Below are positions 16,105 through 24,645 of a stretch of 58,774 nucleotides of DNA, in pieces. This stretch comes from an uncultured Bacilli bacterium (GTDB lineage Bacteria > Bacillota_I > Bacilli_A > RF39 > UBA660), in the NCBI GenBank assembly GCA_944332265.1, contig CALVJQ010000008.1, forward strand, positions 1 to 58,774, read 5' to 3'. A model generated the notes under the pieces. It did not search any database, was not told where the DNA came from, and saw nothing but the letters and a program-made list of their open reading frames with translations. The position numbers and the translations under genes were made by a program. Each line of letters begins with the position of its first letter. Positions within the stretch are counted from its first letter, which is position 1.

Positions 16105-17888
16105 TATTCTACTGTTACACTCTTAGCTAAATTACGTGGTTTATCAATATCACATCCGTTTAATTTAGCTACATAATATGCTAATAATTGACACTTACTA
16201 ATAACTAACACACTACTAACTAAATCAGTTACTTTAGGTACCATAATTATTTCCTCATACATTTCTTTATCATCTATATCTTTATTAGTAATAATAATAC
16301 TAAAAGCACCTCTTGCACATACTTCCTTAATATTACTTAATGTCTTTAATCTAATTGAATCATCAGTAACGATACTAATAACTGGAGTATTATGTTCTAT
16401 TAAGCTAATAGTTCCATGTTTTAATTCCCCTGCAGCATAAGCTTCACTATGCAAATAACTAACTTCTTTTAATTTTAAAGAAGCTTCCATCGCTAAAGCA
16501 TAATCTATTTTTCTTCCTAAAAAGAAAATATCTTTATTCTTATATATTCTATTCGCTATTCTTTCAATAATCTTCGTATCACTTAAAGAATCACTAAGTA
16601 AATTAGAAACCTTACGATATTCTTCTAATACATCATCCTTTAATATCTTATTTTTTATCCCTAAATAAGCCGCTATTAAAGAAAGTAACATTAATTGACA
16701 ACTATAAGCCTTCGTCGTTGCTACAGCAATTTCTGGCCCAGCTTTAATGTAAAATACTTTATCTGCTTCACGGGCAATCGAAGAGCCAACAACATTAACT
16801 ATTGCCAAAGTATCAATATGCTCTTTTTTAGCTTTTCTTAGCACTGCTAATGTATCTGCTGTTTCTCCACTTTGACTAATCAATATTATTAAATGCTTTT
16901 TACTATAAATATGATTCGTATATCTATATTCAGAAGCAATATCAACATTAACTAATACTTTCCCGTATTCAGTAATTAAACTTTTACCTACTAAACCAAC
17001 GTGATAAGCACTACCACAACCAACAATATCAATTGCTGTATACTTTTCTAAACCCTTCATTTTTTCTAAGAAAGTCTTTTTATCTTTAATATACTCATTT
17101 ACTGTATCACTAATAACTTTAGGTTGCTCATATATTTCTTTCAACATAAAATGATCATAACCATTTTTCATAGCTGCTTCAAAAGTACCATCAAAAACTT
17201 CTATATTTTTCGTACTTACACAACCATCGCTATCATAAATAATAACATCATCATAATCTAAAACTGCAAATTCATCATTCAAAAGCAAATAATACATATT
17301 TGTATATTTTAAAATTGCTGGTACATCACTAGCTATAAAATTTCCTTTCTCTGATACTCCTATAATTAATGGACTATCTTTACGAATTGCAAATAACTTA
17401 TCCAATCCATCAACAATAATTCCTAAAGCATAACTTCCAATAAGTTTATCTTTCAAAATCTTCAATACTTCTAACATATCTTTTTTTTCTTTACATAACT
17501 TATCAATATAAGCTGCAACAACCTCTGTATCAGTATCACTTTTAAAAGTATATTCTGCTAATTCATTTTTTAATTCTTTATAATTTTCAATTATACCATT
17601 ATGAACTAAAGTTATATTACCAACTTGATGAGGATGACTATTTTCTTTACATGGTTTTCCATGTGTAGCCCATCTAGTATGACCAATACCTAAATAACTA
17701 TCTTCTAAAAGATTCAATTTTTTCTTTAAATTATCAATTCTTCCTTGTTCTTTTTCAATAACAACTTTATTATTTAAAACATATGCTATTCCAGCACTAT
17801 CATATCCTCTATATTCCAAAGCTTCTAAGCCATTTATAATTATAGGTATACATTTATCTTTTCCTATATACCCAACAATTCCACACAT
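16104..17888 (-). CDS. glmS: Glucosamine-6-phosphate synthase (isomerizing)
   Basis: Makes glucosamine 6-phosphate from fructose 6-phosphate and glutamine, the first step towards UDP-GlcNAc and peptidoglycan. It starts MCGIVGYIG, with Cys2 as the glutaminase nucleophile. The amidotransferase signatures RWATHG and NGIIENY follow, then two SIS sugar-isomerase domains (ISQSGETADT, ATTKAYSCQ), and it ends in KPRNLAKSVTVE. The length of 594 is normal. GGAGG lies six bases before the ATG but is embedded in a hairpin (17894-17919). The glmS ribozyme lies upstream, so the gene is switched off by its product. Confidence 0.98.
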   Translation of the reverse strand: MCGIVGYIGKDKCIPIIINGLEALEYRGYDSAGIAYVLNNKVVIEKEQGRIDNLKKKLNLLEDSYLGIGHTRWATHGKPCKENSHPHQVGNITLVHNGIIENYKELKNELAEYTFKSDTDTEVVAAYIDKLCKEKKDMLEVLKILKDKLIGSYALGIIVDGLDKLFAIRKDSPLIIGVSEKGNFIASDVPAILKYTNMYYLLLNDEFAVLDYDDVIIYDSDGCVSTKNIEVFDGTFEAAMKNGYDHFMLKEIYEQPKVISDTVNEYIKDKKTFLEKMKGLEKYTAIDIVGCGSAYHVGLVGKSLITEYGKVLVNVDIASEYRYTNHIYSKKHLIILISQSGETADTLAVLRKAKKEHIDTLAIVNVVGSSIAREADKVFYIKAGPEIAVATTKAYSCQLMLLSLIAAYLGIKNKILKDDVLEEYRKVSNLLSDSLSDTKIIERIANRIYKNKDIFFLGRKIDYALAMEASLKLKEVSYLHSEAYAAGELKHGTISLIEHNTPVISIVTDDSIRLKTLSNIKEVCARGAFSIIITNKDIDDKEMYEEIIMVPKVTDLVSSVLVISKCQLLAYYVAKLNGCDIDKPRNLAKSVTVE

Positions 17889-17893
17889 AAAAT

Positions 17894-17963
17894 TCCTCCA
17901 TACAAAAAAATATGGAGGATTATCCTTTGTTATAATCTTAATTTTACTTTTTAAAATAATCCT
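17894..17963 (-). promoter_or_regulatory. Hairpin hiding the glmS ribosome binding site, with a competing pairing
   Basis: Minus-strand TCCTCCATA (17911-17919) pairs fully with TATGGAGGA (17894-17902) across an eight-base T-rich loop. The pairing covers the GGAGG of glmS. Just upstream, ATAATCCT (17916-17923) overlaps that first arm and can pair instead with AGGATTAT (17956-17963), which would free the ribosome site. Both pairings are visible. That they form a switch is inference. Confidence 0.5.
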
Positions 17964-18065
17964 AACGCATCCATTAATACGTAGTAATATCCGCCGAATC
18001 TTTCGATAATTACTAACCTCGTCATCCCTTAGGACCTGGCGCTAACTTACTCTTACACTCCTTTA
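17924..18065 (-). ncRNA. glmS ribozyme (GlcN6P-activated self-cleaving riboswitch)
   Basis: The core motifs are present in order on the minus strand: TTAGCGCCAGG (cleavage expected between 18043 and 18042, before GCGCC), a short P2 (GTCC/GGAT), GACGAGG, ATCGA and TTCGGCGGAT. TAGTAAT/ATTACTA forms P3, and 3' helices follow. It lies between the promoter and glmS, exactly as in Bacillus. Cleavage on binding glucosamine 6-phosphate destabilises the mRNA. Confidence 0.95.
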
Positions 18066-18085
18066 TAGAATAAGCTTTATACTTA

Positions 18086-18115
18086 ATTATATGCAAATAA
18101 TAATCATAAAGTCAA
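18086..18115 (-). promoter_or_regulatory. Promoter of glmS
   Basis: TTGACT (18110-18115) and TATAAT (18086-18091) with an 18-base spacer, about 40 bases before the ribozyme cleavage site. Confidence 0.75.
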
Positions 18116-18135
18116 AAAAAGAAATTAACTTTACG

Positions 18136-18654
18136 TTAATTTACTTTTTCCCCAGTATATATTTTTAAAGTCCTTAATATCGAATCAACACTGTCTAAGA
18201 CAATATCATAACACTCACTATCAGCTTCATAATAAACTACAATTAACTTATTATCTTTCTTATAAATATTAACTAAAGCTTGTTTCATATCCTTTTCATA
18301 TAAATAAGAAAAAGACTCATACATATCAGTGGGATTACTCATTCTATTAATCAATTTATAATCTATATTTTGTTTTTCTATACTATCAATAACATCAACA
18401 ATAAGATCATTTAATGAAATATCCATATACGTTTTATCTAACTCTTTACATTGGATATGCAATATACTATTAGTTTTCTTATGTTTTAATTTCAATTCAT
18501 TAGTATCATTTACTACTTTCCAAGTACTATCATATTCTACCTTAAAATTATTATCAGTATAAGAATTTAAAGTTACTCTAAAAGCATATGATAAACCAAA
18601 AGTAAGAATAATACTAACAACAATTATTATTAATAACCATTTATTCTTCTTCAT
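18136..18654 (-). CDS. Membrane-anchored PsbP-like protein
   Basis: 172 residues. An N-terminal helix (about 5-24) serves as signal anchor or uncleaved signal. An outside domain follows (NNFKVEYDSTWKV ... LHIQCKEL ... ALVNIYKKDNKLIVVYY) with the beta pattern of PsbP/Mog1-like domains, small sandwich folds common in secreted bacterial proteins. The assignment is by pattern only. GGAG lies nine bases upstream. It starts four bases after the stop of the trypsin-like gene and is the last member of the envelope operon that begins at 21931. It may be an accessory or inhibitor subunit. Confidence 0.6.
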   Translation of the reverse strand: MKKNKWLLIIIVVSIILTFGLSYAFRVTLNSYTDNNFKVEYDSTWKVVNDTNELKLKHKKTNSILHIQCKELDKTYMDISLNDLIVDVIDSIEKQNIDYKLINRMSNPTDMYESFSYLYEKDMKQALVNIYKKDNKLIVVYYEADSECYDIVLDSVDSILRTLKIYTGEKVN

Positions 18655-18657
18655 AAA

Positions 18658-20253
18658 TCAATTCTCCATAATCAGAATAATCAAATAATCTAAACTACTC
18701 TTAATAATAATTTTATATTTATTATTCTTATATATCTTTTTATAATTATCACTATATGTAAATTCATATCCATCATTAATTAAATTCTCCGTAAATGAAG
18801 AAACTAAATATATAGAATCTATTAAATTACTAGTATTATTTTCATATCTTAAACTAACTATTCCATCTACATAAGATGCTTTAATTAAAGGCAAAGTAAT
18901 CTCATTACCCAAATTACCTATTTTACGATAATCATTCCATACTTCATTAGCTATTTTATTATACTTTTTTTCTTCTTCAAACTCTGTATAATAATCTTGT
19001 TTATAAGTTTCTAATAATGTATAAGATATTTTACTATAATCTTGATTATTTAAAATATCCTGTAATTCTTTTAAATAATCTGTACTATTAGCATAAGATA
19101 ACTCAGAATTAGTTTTATCACCAACATTAAACCCAACAACTTGACCTTCCTCGTTAAATAAAGCCCCACCTACATCACTATTAGATAATAAAAATAAATT
19201 ACTTAATTTACCATTATTTAAAGAAATAAAAGAACCATAACTAATTTGAAAACCATTATTATTCTTACTATTTATCATAAATAATTTATCATCTAATTCT
19301 AACTTAGTAGAAGACCCAATTGATACTCCCTTACCACTATTTTTATCTATTTTTAAGACAACTACATCATAATCAATCTGTGCTGCTACTACTCCTAAAA
19401 TATCATAAGTATTGCCCTTTGCATCATTAACATAGATATATTCACTATTAGTTAACATTTGTAAAAATAAAGACCAAGTAGTAACTATTATTCCTTCTCT
19501 TAAATAAAATCCACTACCATAACTATTTTGTCCCCCATCGTTCATTCCTGTTATTTGAACAACACTATCTATATTATTTTGATATATACTATTTAATAAA
19601 TTAGTACTTACAGTTACATTTCCTTTACCAGATAAAGATACTTTATTATATGTTCCTCCAATATATTCACCCTTATCTTCTCTTTTTGATACCTCGCTAA
19701 AATAACTTTCTAAATCATCATCAACTGTTATCCAAGGATAATAAACTCCATACTTACCATTATCTTCTTTTAACCAAAAAGACAAAAAGATATCTTTTTC
19801 TTCCTTATCAACCAAAGCATCACTTATATAAACAAAAGAAATAATATCGTTTTCATTAAATTTAACTGTTCTAATATCTTTTATATAATCGGCTTCAATT
19901 TTCATCTCATTTATAACATCCAAATACATTTTTATAAAAAGATTTCCACTTAAAGTCTCAGCCCCATCATCATTACTATAATACATATATTTAGTAAATT
20001 CTTGTCTTTTATCCGTCATACTATCTGAAGATAAAGATATTTTTACAACTTCTTTAACTAACTTATTAACTTCTTCATTATTAACTTCTTCACTTTTAAA
20101 ACCTGGTGTTTCAATATTATAGGTTTTATTTAAATTTTCACTAAGTTGTTTAGCTTGACTATCAACTGATATCTTATTTATATCTATATTAAAAGCTTTA
20201 ACATTACTAAAGATAATAAAACTTAATAATAAACCAAATAATATCTTCTTCAT
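18658..20253 (-). CDS. Secreted trypsin-like protein with a degraded catalytic triad
   Basis: 531 residues with a cleavable-looking signal peptide (1-20, VKA). An N-terminal region (about 25-200) of unknown fold precedes a HtrA/trypsin-like domain (about 222-395). In it, GIIVTTWSLF occupies the place of GxVVTNAHVV, so Ser261 replaces the His. YDVVVLKID keeps the Asp (296). SDVGGALFN stands where GNSGGPL should be, so Val361 replaces the nucleophile. The domain should therefore bind peptide rather than cut it. A C-terminal domain (410-531) resembles the PsbP-like neighbour in style. RBS AGGAGGTG. It lies between the metallopeptidase and the PsbP-like gene in one operon. Confidence 0.72.
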   Translation of the reverse strand: MKKILFGLLLSFIIFSNVKAFNIDINKISVDSQAKQLSENLNKTYNIETPGFKSEEVNNEEVNKLVKEVVKISLSSDSMTDKRQEFTKYMYYSNDDGAETLSGNLFIKMYLDVINEMKIEADYIKDIRTVKFNENDIISFVYISDALVDKEEKDIFLSFWLKEDNGKYGVYYPWITVDDDLESYFSEVSKREDKGEYIGGTYNKVSLSGKGNVTVSTNLLNSIYQNNIDSVVQITGMNDGGQNSYGSGFYLREGIIVTTWSLFLQMLTNSEYIYVNDAKGNTYDILGVVAAQIDYDVVVLKIDKNSGKGVSIGSSTKLELDDKLFMINSKNNNGFQISYGSFISLNNGKLSNLFLLSNSDVGGALFNEEGQVVGFNVGDKTNSELSYANSTDYLKELQDILNNQDYSKISYTLLETYKQDYYTEFEEEKKYNKIANEVWNDYRKIGNLGNEITLPLIKASYVDGIVSLRYENNTSNLIDSIYLVSSFTENLINDGYEFTYSDNYKKIYKNNKYKIIIKSSLDYLIILIMEN

Positions 20254-20263
20254 AAAACACCTC

Positions 20264-21931
20264 CTATAATTTACTAATTAATACTTTAACTATATAACTA
20301 CTTGCTGGTTTAGCTAAATCACCATTTATATAAACATCATGAAATGCTTCAGCTATCGTTTCATCATATATATAATTACCATTACTATCTTTAGCCATTG
20401 CATAACCAGATATACTACTTCTAAAATCTTCAAAAGAATCATTAGCATATAATTTAGAATATTCATCATAAGCTTCTCGTAAAAGATTATAACTAAAATT
20501 TCCTACATTAAAATCATTATATACTTCATAAAGAATACTTGCTTGGGAAGATTTAACATAATTTAATCTATCAGAATTATAATAATTCAGTAAAGCAACA
20601 TATGATAAATAATGCCCAAATTCATGTGCAACTGTACTACTACGACTAGCATTTGGTGGAAAATATCCACTTTTAGATGCATATGAAACAGAACCTTTTA
20701 ACTTCGAATTATTTAAAAAATATTTAGCATTCAATAATATTTGCGTTTTTATTCCTACTGGATAACCCGAATTAGTTTTACTAGTTGCAAATGAAAATAC
20801 TGGCATAAAAGCCGCAATAAAAGTCGTATCTTCTCCTACATTAGCTAAAGTCAAATTAGTTAAATAATTTCTTGCTTCAGGATAATTATTATAAATAAAT
20901 TTAACTACATCCCTTAATTCTAAAGCAAAATCATAATCCATTTCACATAAATTAACTGCAACTATCCCATAGTTATTAATTATTTCATTTTCTATCTTTG
21001 TAACATTTGCAGGACAATTATCCTTCTGTTTTAAACTATCAGCTGAGATAAGCTTATAAACATCATCTTCAGATTTTAAAGTTAACTGCTTTATATACTG
21101 ATTATCATAAACTATTGAAGTTATTCCTTCACCACTAGAGCCCCCAACTTGTCCCGATTTAGATACTCCATTATATTTAGACATCTCTTCATCCATAACT
21201 GGATCTTCACTATTAGCAATTATCTCATTGTTATTTTCATCTTCACTAAAATAATAAGTTTCTCTTGTTGCACTATATAAAGTCCATAAAGCAAAAACCC
21301 ATAAACATATTACTACACAATAGGCAAATATATTAAAACCACTCATACCTTTTTTAGAGGCTTTATAATTAGCTTTACTAGATTTATCTATTATTTTATC
21401 ATCTTTTGTTATACTAAATAAACTAGTTGTTTTCTTAACCTCTCTAACATCATTATTTCCAATTTTTACATTAGCTGAAGTTGTAAAAAATCGCCCACTA
21501 CTAACATTTGATTCATTTTCAATTACTTTTTTATTTTGATTAATTCCTGTATTAGTATCAACATTTTTAAATAAATCTTGATTACTATATATATTAACTG
21601 GTTTCTTTTTATTATTAAAAGTAAGACCTTCAAAAGGATTACTACTTACTAAATCACTTACCTTTTCCTTAGCTTCTTTATAATCAGCAATACTATTATA
21701 ATCTTTTAGTAAAATCTCTTTTTTCTTATTTTTCTTCTTTAAACTAATTATATTTCCTTTACTAATTGTTCCTCCTACTAATGAAGACTGATCTTGTAAA
21801 TTAATTTTACTCTTAGTTCCCTTTAAAGATTTAACCCCCTTAGTTGTTTTTCTCTCAACTAAAGAAGCACCACATCGAGGGCAGATAGATAATTTGCCTT
21901 TTATTTCATAATGACACTTAGGACAAATCAT
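20264..21931 (-). CDS. Membrane zinc metallopeptidase with cytosolic zinc ribbon
   Basis: 555 residues from the ATG at 21931, which has GGAGGTGG upstream. The longer frame begins before that site. A CxxC...CxxC zinc ribbon is at 3-20. A long basic, low-complexity segment follows, then one TM helix at about 199-220 and an extracellular domain with HEFGH (436-440). Glu528 in AEAFHDV is a plausible third zinc ligand. The arrangement puts the ribbon inside the cell and the protease outside. It leads a three-gene operon with the inactive trypsin-like protein and the PsbP-like protein, so these probably work together at the envelope. The exact peptidase family is not recognised. Confidence 0.75.
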   Translation of the reverse strand: MICPKCHYEIKGKLSICPRCGASLVERKTTKGVKSLKGTKSKINLQDQSSLVGGTISKGNIISLKKKNKKKEILLKDYNSIADYKEAKEKVSDLVSSNPFEGLTFNNKKKPVNIYSNQDLFKNVDTNTGINQNKKVIENESNVSSGRFFTTSANVKIGNNDVREVKKTTSLFSITKDDKIIDKSSKANYKASKKGMSGFNIFAYCVVICLWVFALWTLYSATRETYYFSEDENNNEIIANSEDPVMDEEMSKYNGVSKSGQVGGSSGEGITSIVYDNQYIKQLTLKSEDDVYKLISADSLKQKDNCPANVTKIENEIINNYGIVAVNLCEMDYDFALELRDVVKFIYNNYPEARNYLTNLTLANVGEDTTFIAAFMPVFSFATSKTNSGYPVGIKTQILLNAKYFLNNSKLKGSVSYASKSGYFPPNASRSSTVAHEFGHYLSYVALLNYYNSDRLNYVKSSQASILYEVYNDFNVGNFSYNLLREAYDEYSKLYANDSFEDFRSSISGYAMAKDSNGNYIYDETIAEAFHDVYINGDLAKPASSYIVKVLISKL

Positions 21932-21964
21932 TTTTCCACCTCCATATCTTAATTTATTATAGCA

Positions 21965-21996
21965 CAAAAAAAGGACACTATAATAGTCCTTTTTTA
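21965..21996 (-). terminator. Terminator of ftsK
   Basis: The stem AAGGAC/GTCCTT (21971-21976 with 21986-21991) is extended by A-T pairs and followed on the minus strand by a T run. It separates ftsK from the metallopeptidase operon. Confidence 0.85.
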
Positions 21997-24255
21997 TTAT
22001 TTATCTTCTTTACTTTGTTCCCCTTGACCAACTAAAACTTCTCTAGGTTTAGAGCCATTCTGAGGGCCTATTATTCCTCTTTCTTCCAATAAATCAATTA
22101 TTCGAGCTGCTCTATTATATCCAAGTCTAAATCTTCTTTGAATTAAAGAAGCACTTATTTTACCTGTCTCAACAGCAAAAGCATATATTTCATCATACAT
22201 TGGATCATCAAAAGATTCTTTGTCTCCTGATACAGGATTATGTTCTTCCCTTATTGCTTGTTCAAGAGAATCATCATATGAAACCTTCTGTTGACCACAA
22301 ACATAATCTATAACTCTTTGAATTTCATCATCTGTAATAAAGCATCCTTGAATACGACGTGGATTATTTTCTCCCATCGGTAAATAAAGCATATCACCTT
22401 TACCTAATAATTTTTCAGCTCCCGAATGATCTAATATCGTACGCGAATCAATCTGCGAAGCTACTGCAAAAGATATACGTGATGGAATATTGGCTTTTAC
22501 AACTCCTGTAATTACATCAGTACTTGGTCTTTGAGTTGCTACGATTAAATGAATTCCCGCTGCACGAGCCATTTGCGTAATACGCATAATTGAATCTTCT
22601 ACTTCCTTAGAAGCAACAAGCATTAAATCAGCTAACTCATCAATAATAACAACTAAGTAGAACATTTTTTCTTTATTAAATGTTGGATCTTTTTCTTTTT
22701 CTCTTTCAACCCAATCATTATAAGTTCCGATATTTTTTACTCCAACTTCACTAAAAGTTTCATATCTGTCTTCCATCATTGCTACAACCTTTTGTAAAGC
22801 AACATTAGCTTTCTTAGGATCAGTAACAACAGGCCACAACAAATGTGGTACCCCATTATAATTAGATAATTCTACTTTCTTAGGGTCAACTAAAACCAAC
22901 TTCACTTCTTCTGGCCTATAACGCATTAAAATTGAAGCAATAAACGAATTAATACACACTGATTTACCACTACCAGTTGAACCACCAACTAATAAGTGTG
23001 GCATTTTAGCAATATCAGCAGTTTGAACTTTCCCCATCAAATCTTTTCCCAAAGAAACCAATATTTTAGCTTTTTCTTGATCTTTTGGAATATTTCCTAA
23101 AACTTCTCTAATTTTTACTGGATTAATCGTTGGATTAGGAATTTCTACACCAACTGTGCTTTTACCTGGAATTGGCGCTTCAATACGAACATCTTTAGCA
23201 GCTAAAGCCAAGGCAATTTCCTTATTAATACTTAAAATTCGACTTACTTTAGTTCCACTAGGTATTGCTAACTCATATTGCGTTACAGCTGGCCCAACAT
23301 GAATTTCAACAACTGTTGCTCTTATTTGAAAATCATTTAAAACTCTTTCTAATATTATTTTATTACTTTTAGTAAAATCATTATTAGTTTTACTATTCCT
23401 AGGAACTTCATCTAAAATATTTATACTTGGTAAAGTATATATTCCTCTTACTGTTGCAACAGACAAAGGTTTTTCAATAACTTCATTACTTTCACTATTT
23501 AAATTAGAAGAAATCATAACAGGTGAAACCTCAGTTTGATAATTCTCCTGTGGTAACGGCTCTTTTCCTATTTCTCCTAAAGAAATAACTTCATTACCCT
23601 CATCATCTAATTCTTCCTCTTCTTCTAACTCCGCTCTTCTTTCTTCTCTTAAAGCCTTAGCTTCAGAATATTTATCTTTTAATTTAATAAACATATCTCC
23701 TAAATTAAGATCAAATAACATAACAATTGCTAAAATAGTTAAAGCTACTAAAACAACAATTGTTCCACCTTTACTAAATAGACTTGCAAAAGCATAAGAA
23801 CATCCAGCACCAATAATTCCTCCACCTATATTAATACTCTTTTGACCACTTAATAAAGCACTCGATTCATCACTCATTGTTCCTATACGACTGCGATAAT
23901 TACTTAAAGTAGCATCAACAATATCTTCAGGTTCATAATTATTGATAAAACCAAAGTGAGCTGTTATTAAAACTACGAGAATTAAAATATATAATCCCAA
24001 TAATTTAGAATTAAAGAAATTAGGTAACTTTCTTTTTATAATCATAAATAAACCCATAAATAATAATATTAATAAAATTGTAAACCACCATTCGCCAACT
24101 AAAAACATAGCAAACTTTTTAATAAAAGTTCCTACTATTCCAAATTTACCTAATCCTACAATTCCCATTAAAATTAAAATTATACCAATAAGTTCAGGAC
24201 TATAGTTAAATTCAGTCTTTTCTTGTTTCTTAGATGTTTTTCTTTTTTTTGCCAT
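21997..24255 (-). CDS. ftsK: DNA translocase FtsK/SpoIIIE
   Basis: Pumps chromosome ends through the closing septum. 752 residues, with four or more N-terminal TM helices (about 22-185), an acidic linker, and the motor with Walker A GGSTGSGKSVCINS and Walker B VVIIDELADL. A C-terminal winged-helix gamma domain (SASLIQRRFRLGYNRAARIIDLLEERG) reads KOPS/SRS-type DNA signals. The length is close to B. subtilis SpoIIIE/SftA-class proteins (about 790-950). GGTGAG precedes the ATG. It is monocistronic, with a terminator right after it. Confidence 0.97.
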   Translation of the reverse strand: MAKKRKTSKKQEKTEFNYSPELIGIILILMGIVGLGKFGIVGTFIKKFAMFLVGEWWFTILLILLFMGLFMIIKRKLPNFFNSKLLGLYILILVVLITAHFGFINNYEPEDIVDATLSNYRSRIGTMSDESSALLSGQKSINIGGGIIGAGCSYAFASLFSKGGTIVVLVALTILAIVMLFDLNLGDMFIKLKDKYSEAKALREERRAELEEEEELDDEGNEVISLGEIGKEPLPQENYQTEVSPVMISSNLNSESNEVIEKPLSVATVRGIYTLPSINILDEVPRNSKTNNDFTKSNKIILERVLNDFQIRATVVEIHVGPAVTQYELAIPSGTKVSRILSINKEIALALAAKDVRIEAPIPGKSTVGVEIPNPTINPVKIREVLGNIPKDQEKAKILVSLGKDLMGKVQTADIAKMPHLLVGGSTGSGKSVCINSFIASILMRYRPEEVKLVLVDPKKVELSNYNGVPHLLWPVVTDPKKANVALQKVVAMMEDRYETFSEVGVKNIGTYNDWVEREKEKDPTFNKEKMFYLVVIIDELADLMLVASKEVEDSIMRITQMARAAGIHLIVATQRPSTDVITGVVKANIPSRISFAVASQIDSRTILDHSGAEKLLGKGDMLYLPMGENNPRRIQGCFITDDEIQRVIDYVCGQQKVSYDDSLEQAIREEHNPVSGDKESFDDPMYDEIYAFAVETGKISASLIQRRFRLGYNRAARIIDLLEERGIIGPQNGSKPREVLVGQGEQSKEDK

Positions 24256-24307
24256 ACTATCTCACCATAATAATTATACCCCATAACCATACATAAAAGC
24301 AAAAGAA

Positions 24308-24325
24308 AAAGAGGTATTTCCTCCT
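24308..24325 (-). terminator. Candidate terminator of the YjcZ-like gene
   Basis: A short stem GAGG/CCTC (24311-24314 with 24320-24323), five-base loop, followed on the minus strand by TTTTTCTTTT. Confidence 0.5.
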
Positions 24326-24431
24326 ATATTAACAAAAAATAATATTACAAAGTATAATACTTACCAATAAGTATATAATAAATACTAATAATGAATTGTT
24401 TACTAAAGATTTACTCTTTTTCTTAAATTCA

Positions 24432-24521
24432 TTAAATATAAGCCCCAACAATGATAATTAATAATATAAATAATACTAATATAATCGCAGGTCCTAAATT
24501 ATTATTACCACAATTATTCAT
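24432..24521 (-). CDS. YjcZ-like small membrane protein (29 residues)
   Basis: Reads MNNCGNNNLGPAIILVLF then a Leu/Ile run ending VGAYI. The Gly/Asn-rich head with one hydrophobic helix is the pattern of the YjcZ/YrzP family of tiny proteins, known from Bacillus spores but widespread beyond spore formers. GGAGG lies seven bases before the ATG. It stands alone in the 390-base gap between ftsK and prsA. The rest of this gap holds a weak terminator and the prsA promoter. A 40-codon hydrophobic frame downstream has no ribosome site and is not called. Confidence 0.72.
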   Translation of the reverse strand: MNNCGNNNLGPAIILVLFILLIIIVGAYI

Positions 24522-24592
24522 AAACCATCCTCCTTTATAAGTCTTTTCACTTATATTGTATGGTTAGAATTTATTATATGTGAATGTTAATC

Positions 24593-24621
24593 TTGTTTTT
24601 TAATTTATTGATTGCTATAAT
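24593..24621 (+). promoter_or_regulatory. Promoter of prsA
   Basis: TTGTTT (24593-24598) and TATAAT (24616-24621) with 17 bases between, then AAGGAGG before the ATG at 24646. Confidence 0.75.
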
Positions 24622-24645
24622 TATAAGTATGTTAAGGAGGAAAAC

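Noticed and set aside
24335-24475. About 40-codon hydrophobic frame downstream of the YjcZ-like gene (..FNEFKKKSKSLVNN..)
   Set aside because: It could only start at TTG codons inside the YjcZ-like gene and has no Shine-Dalgarno. A decayed second copy is possible but unsupported.
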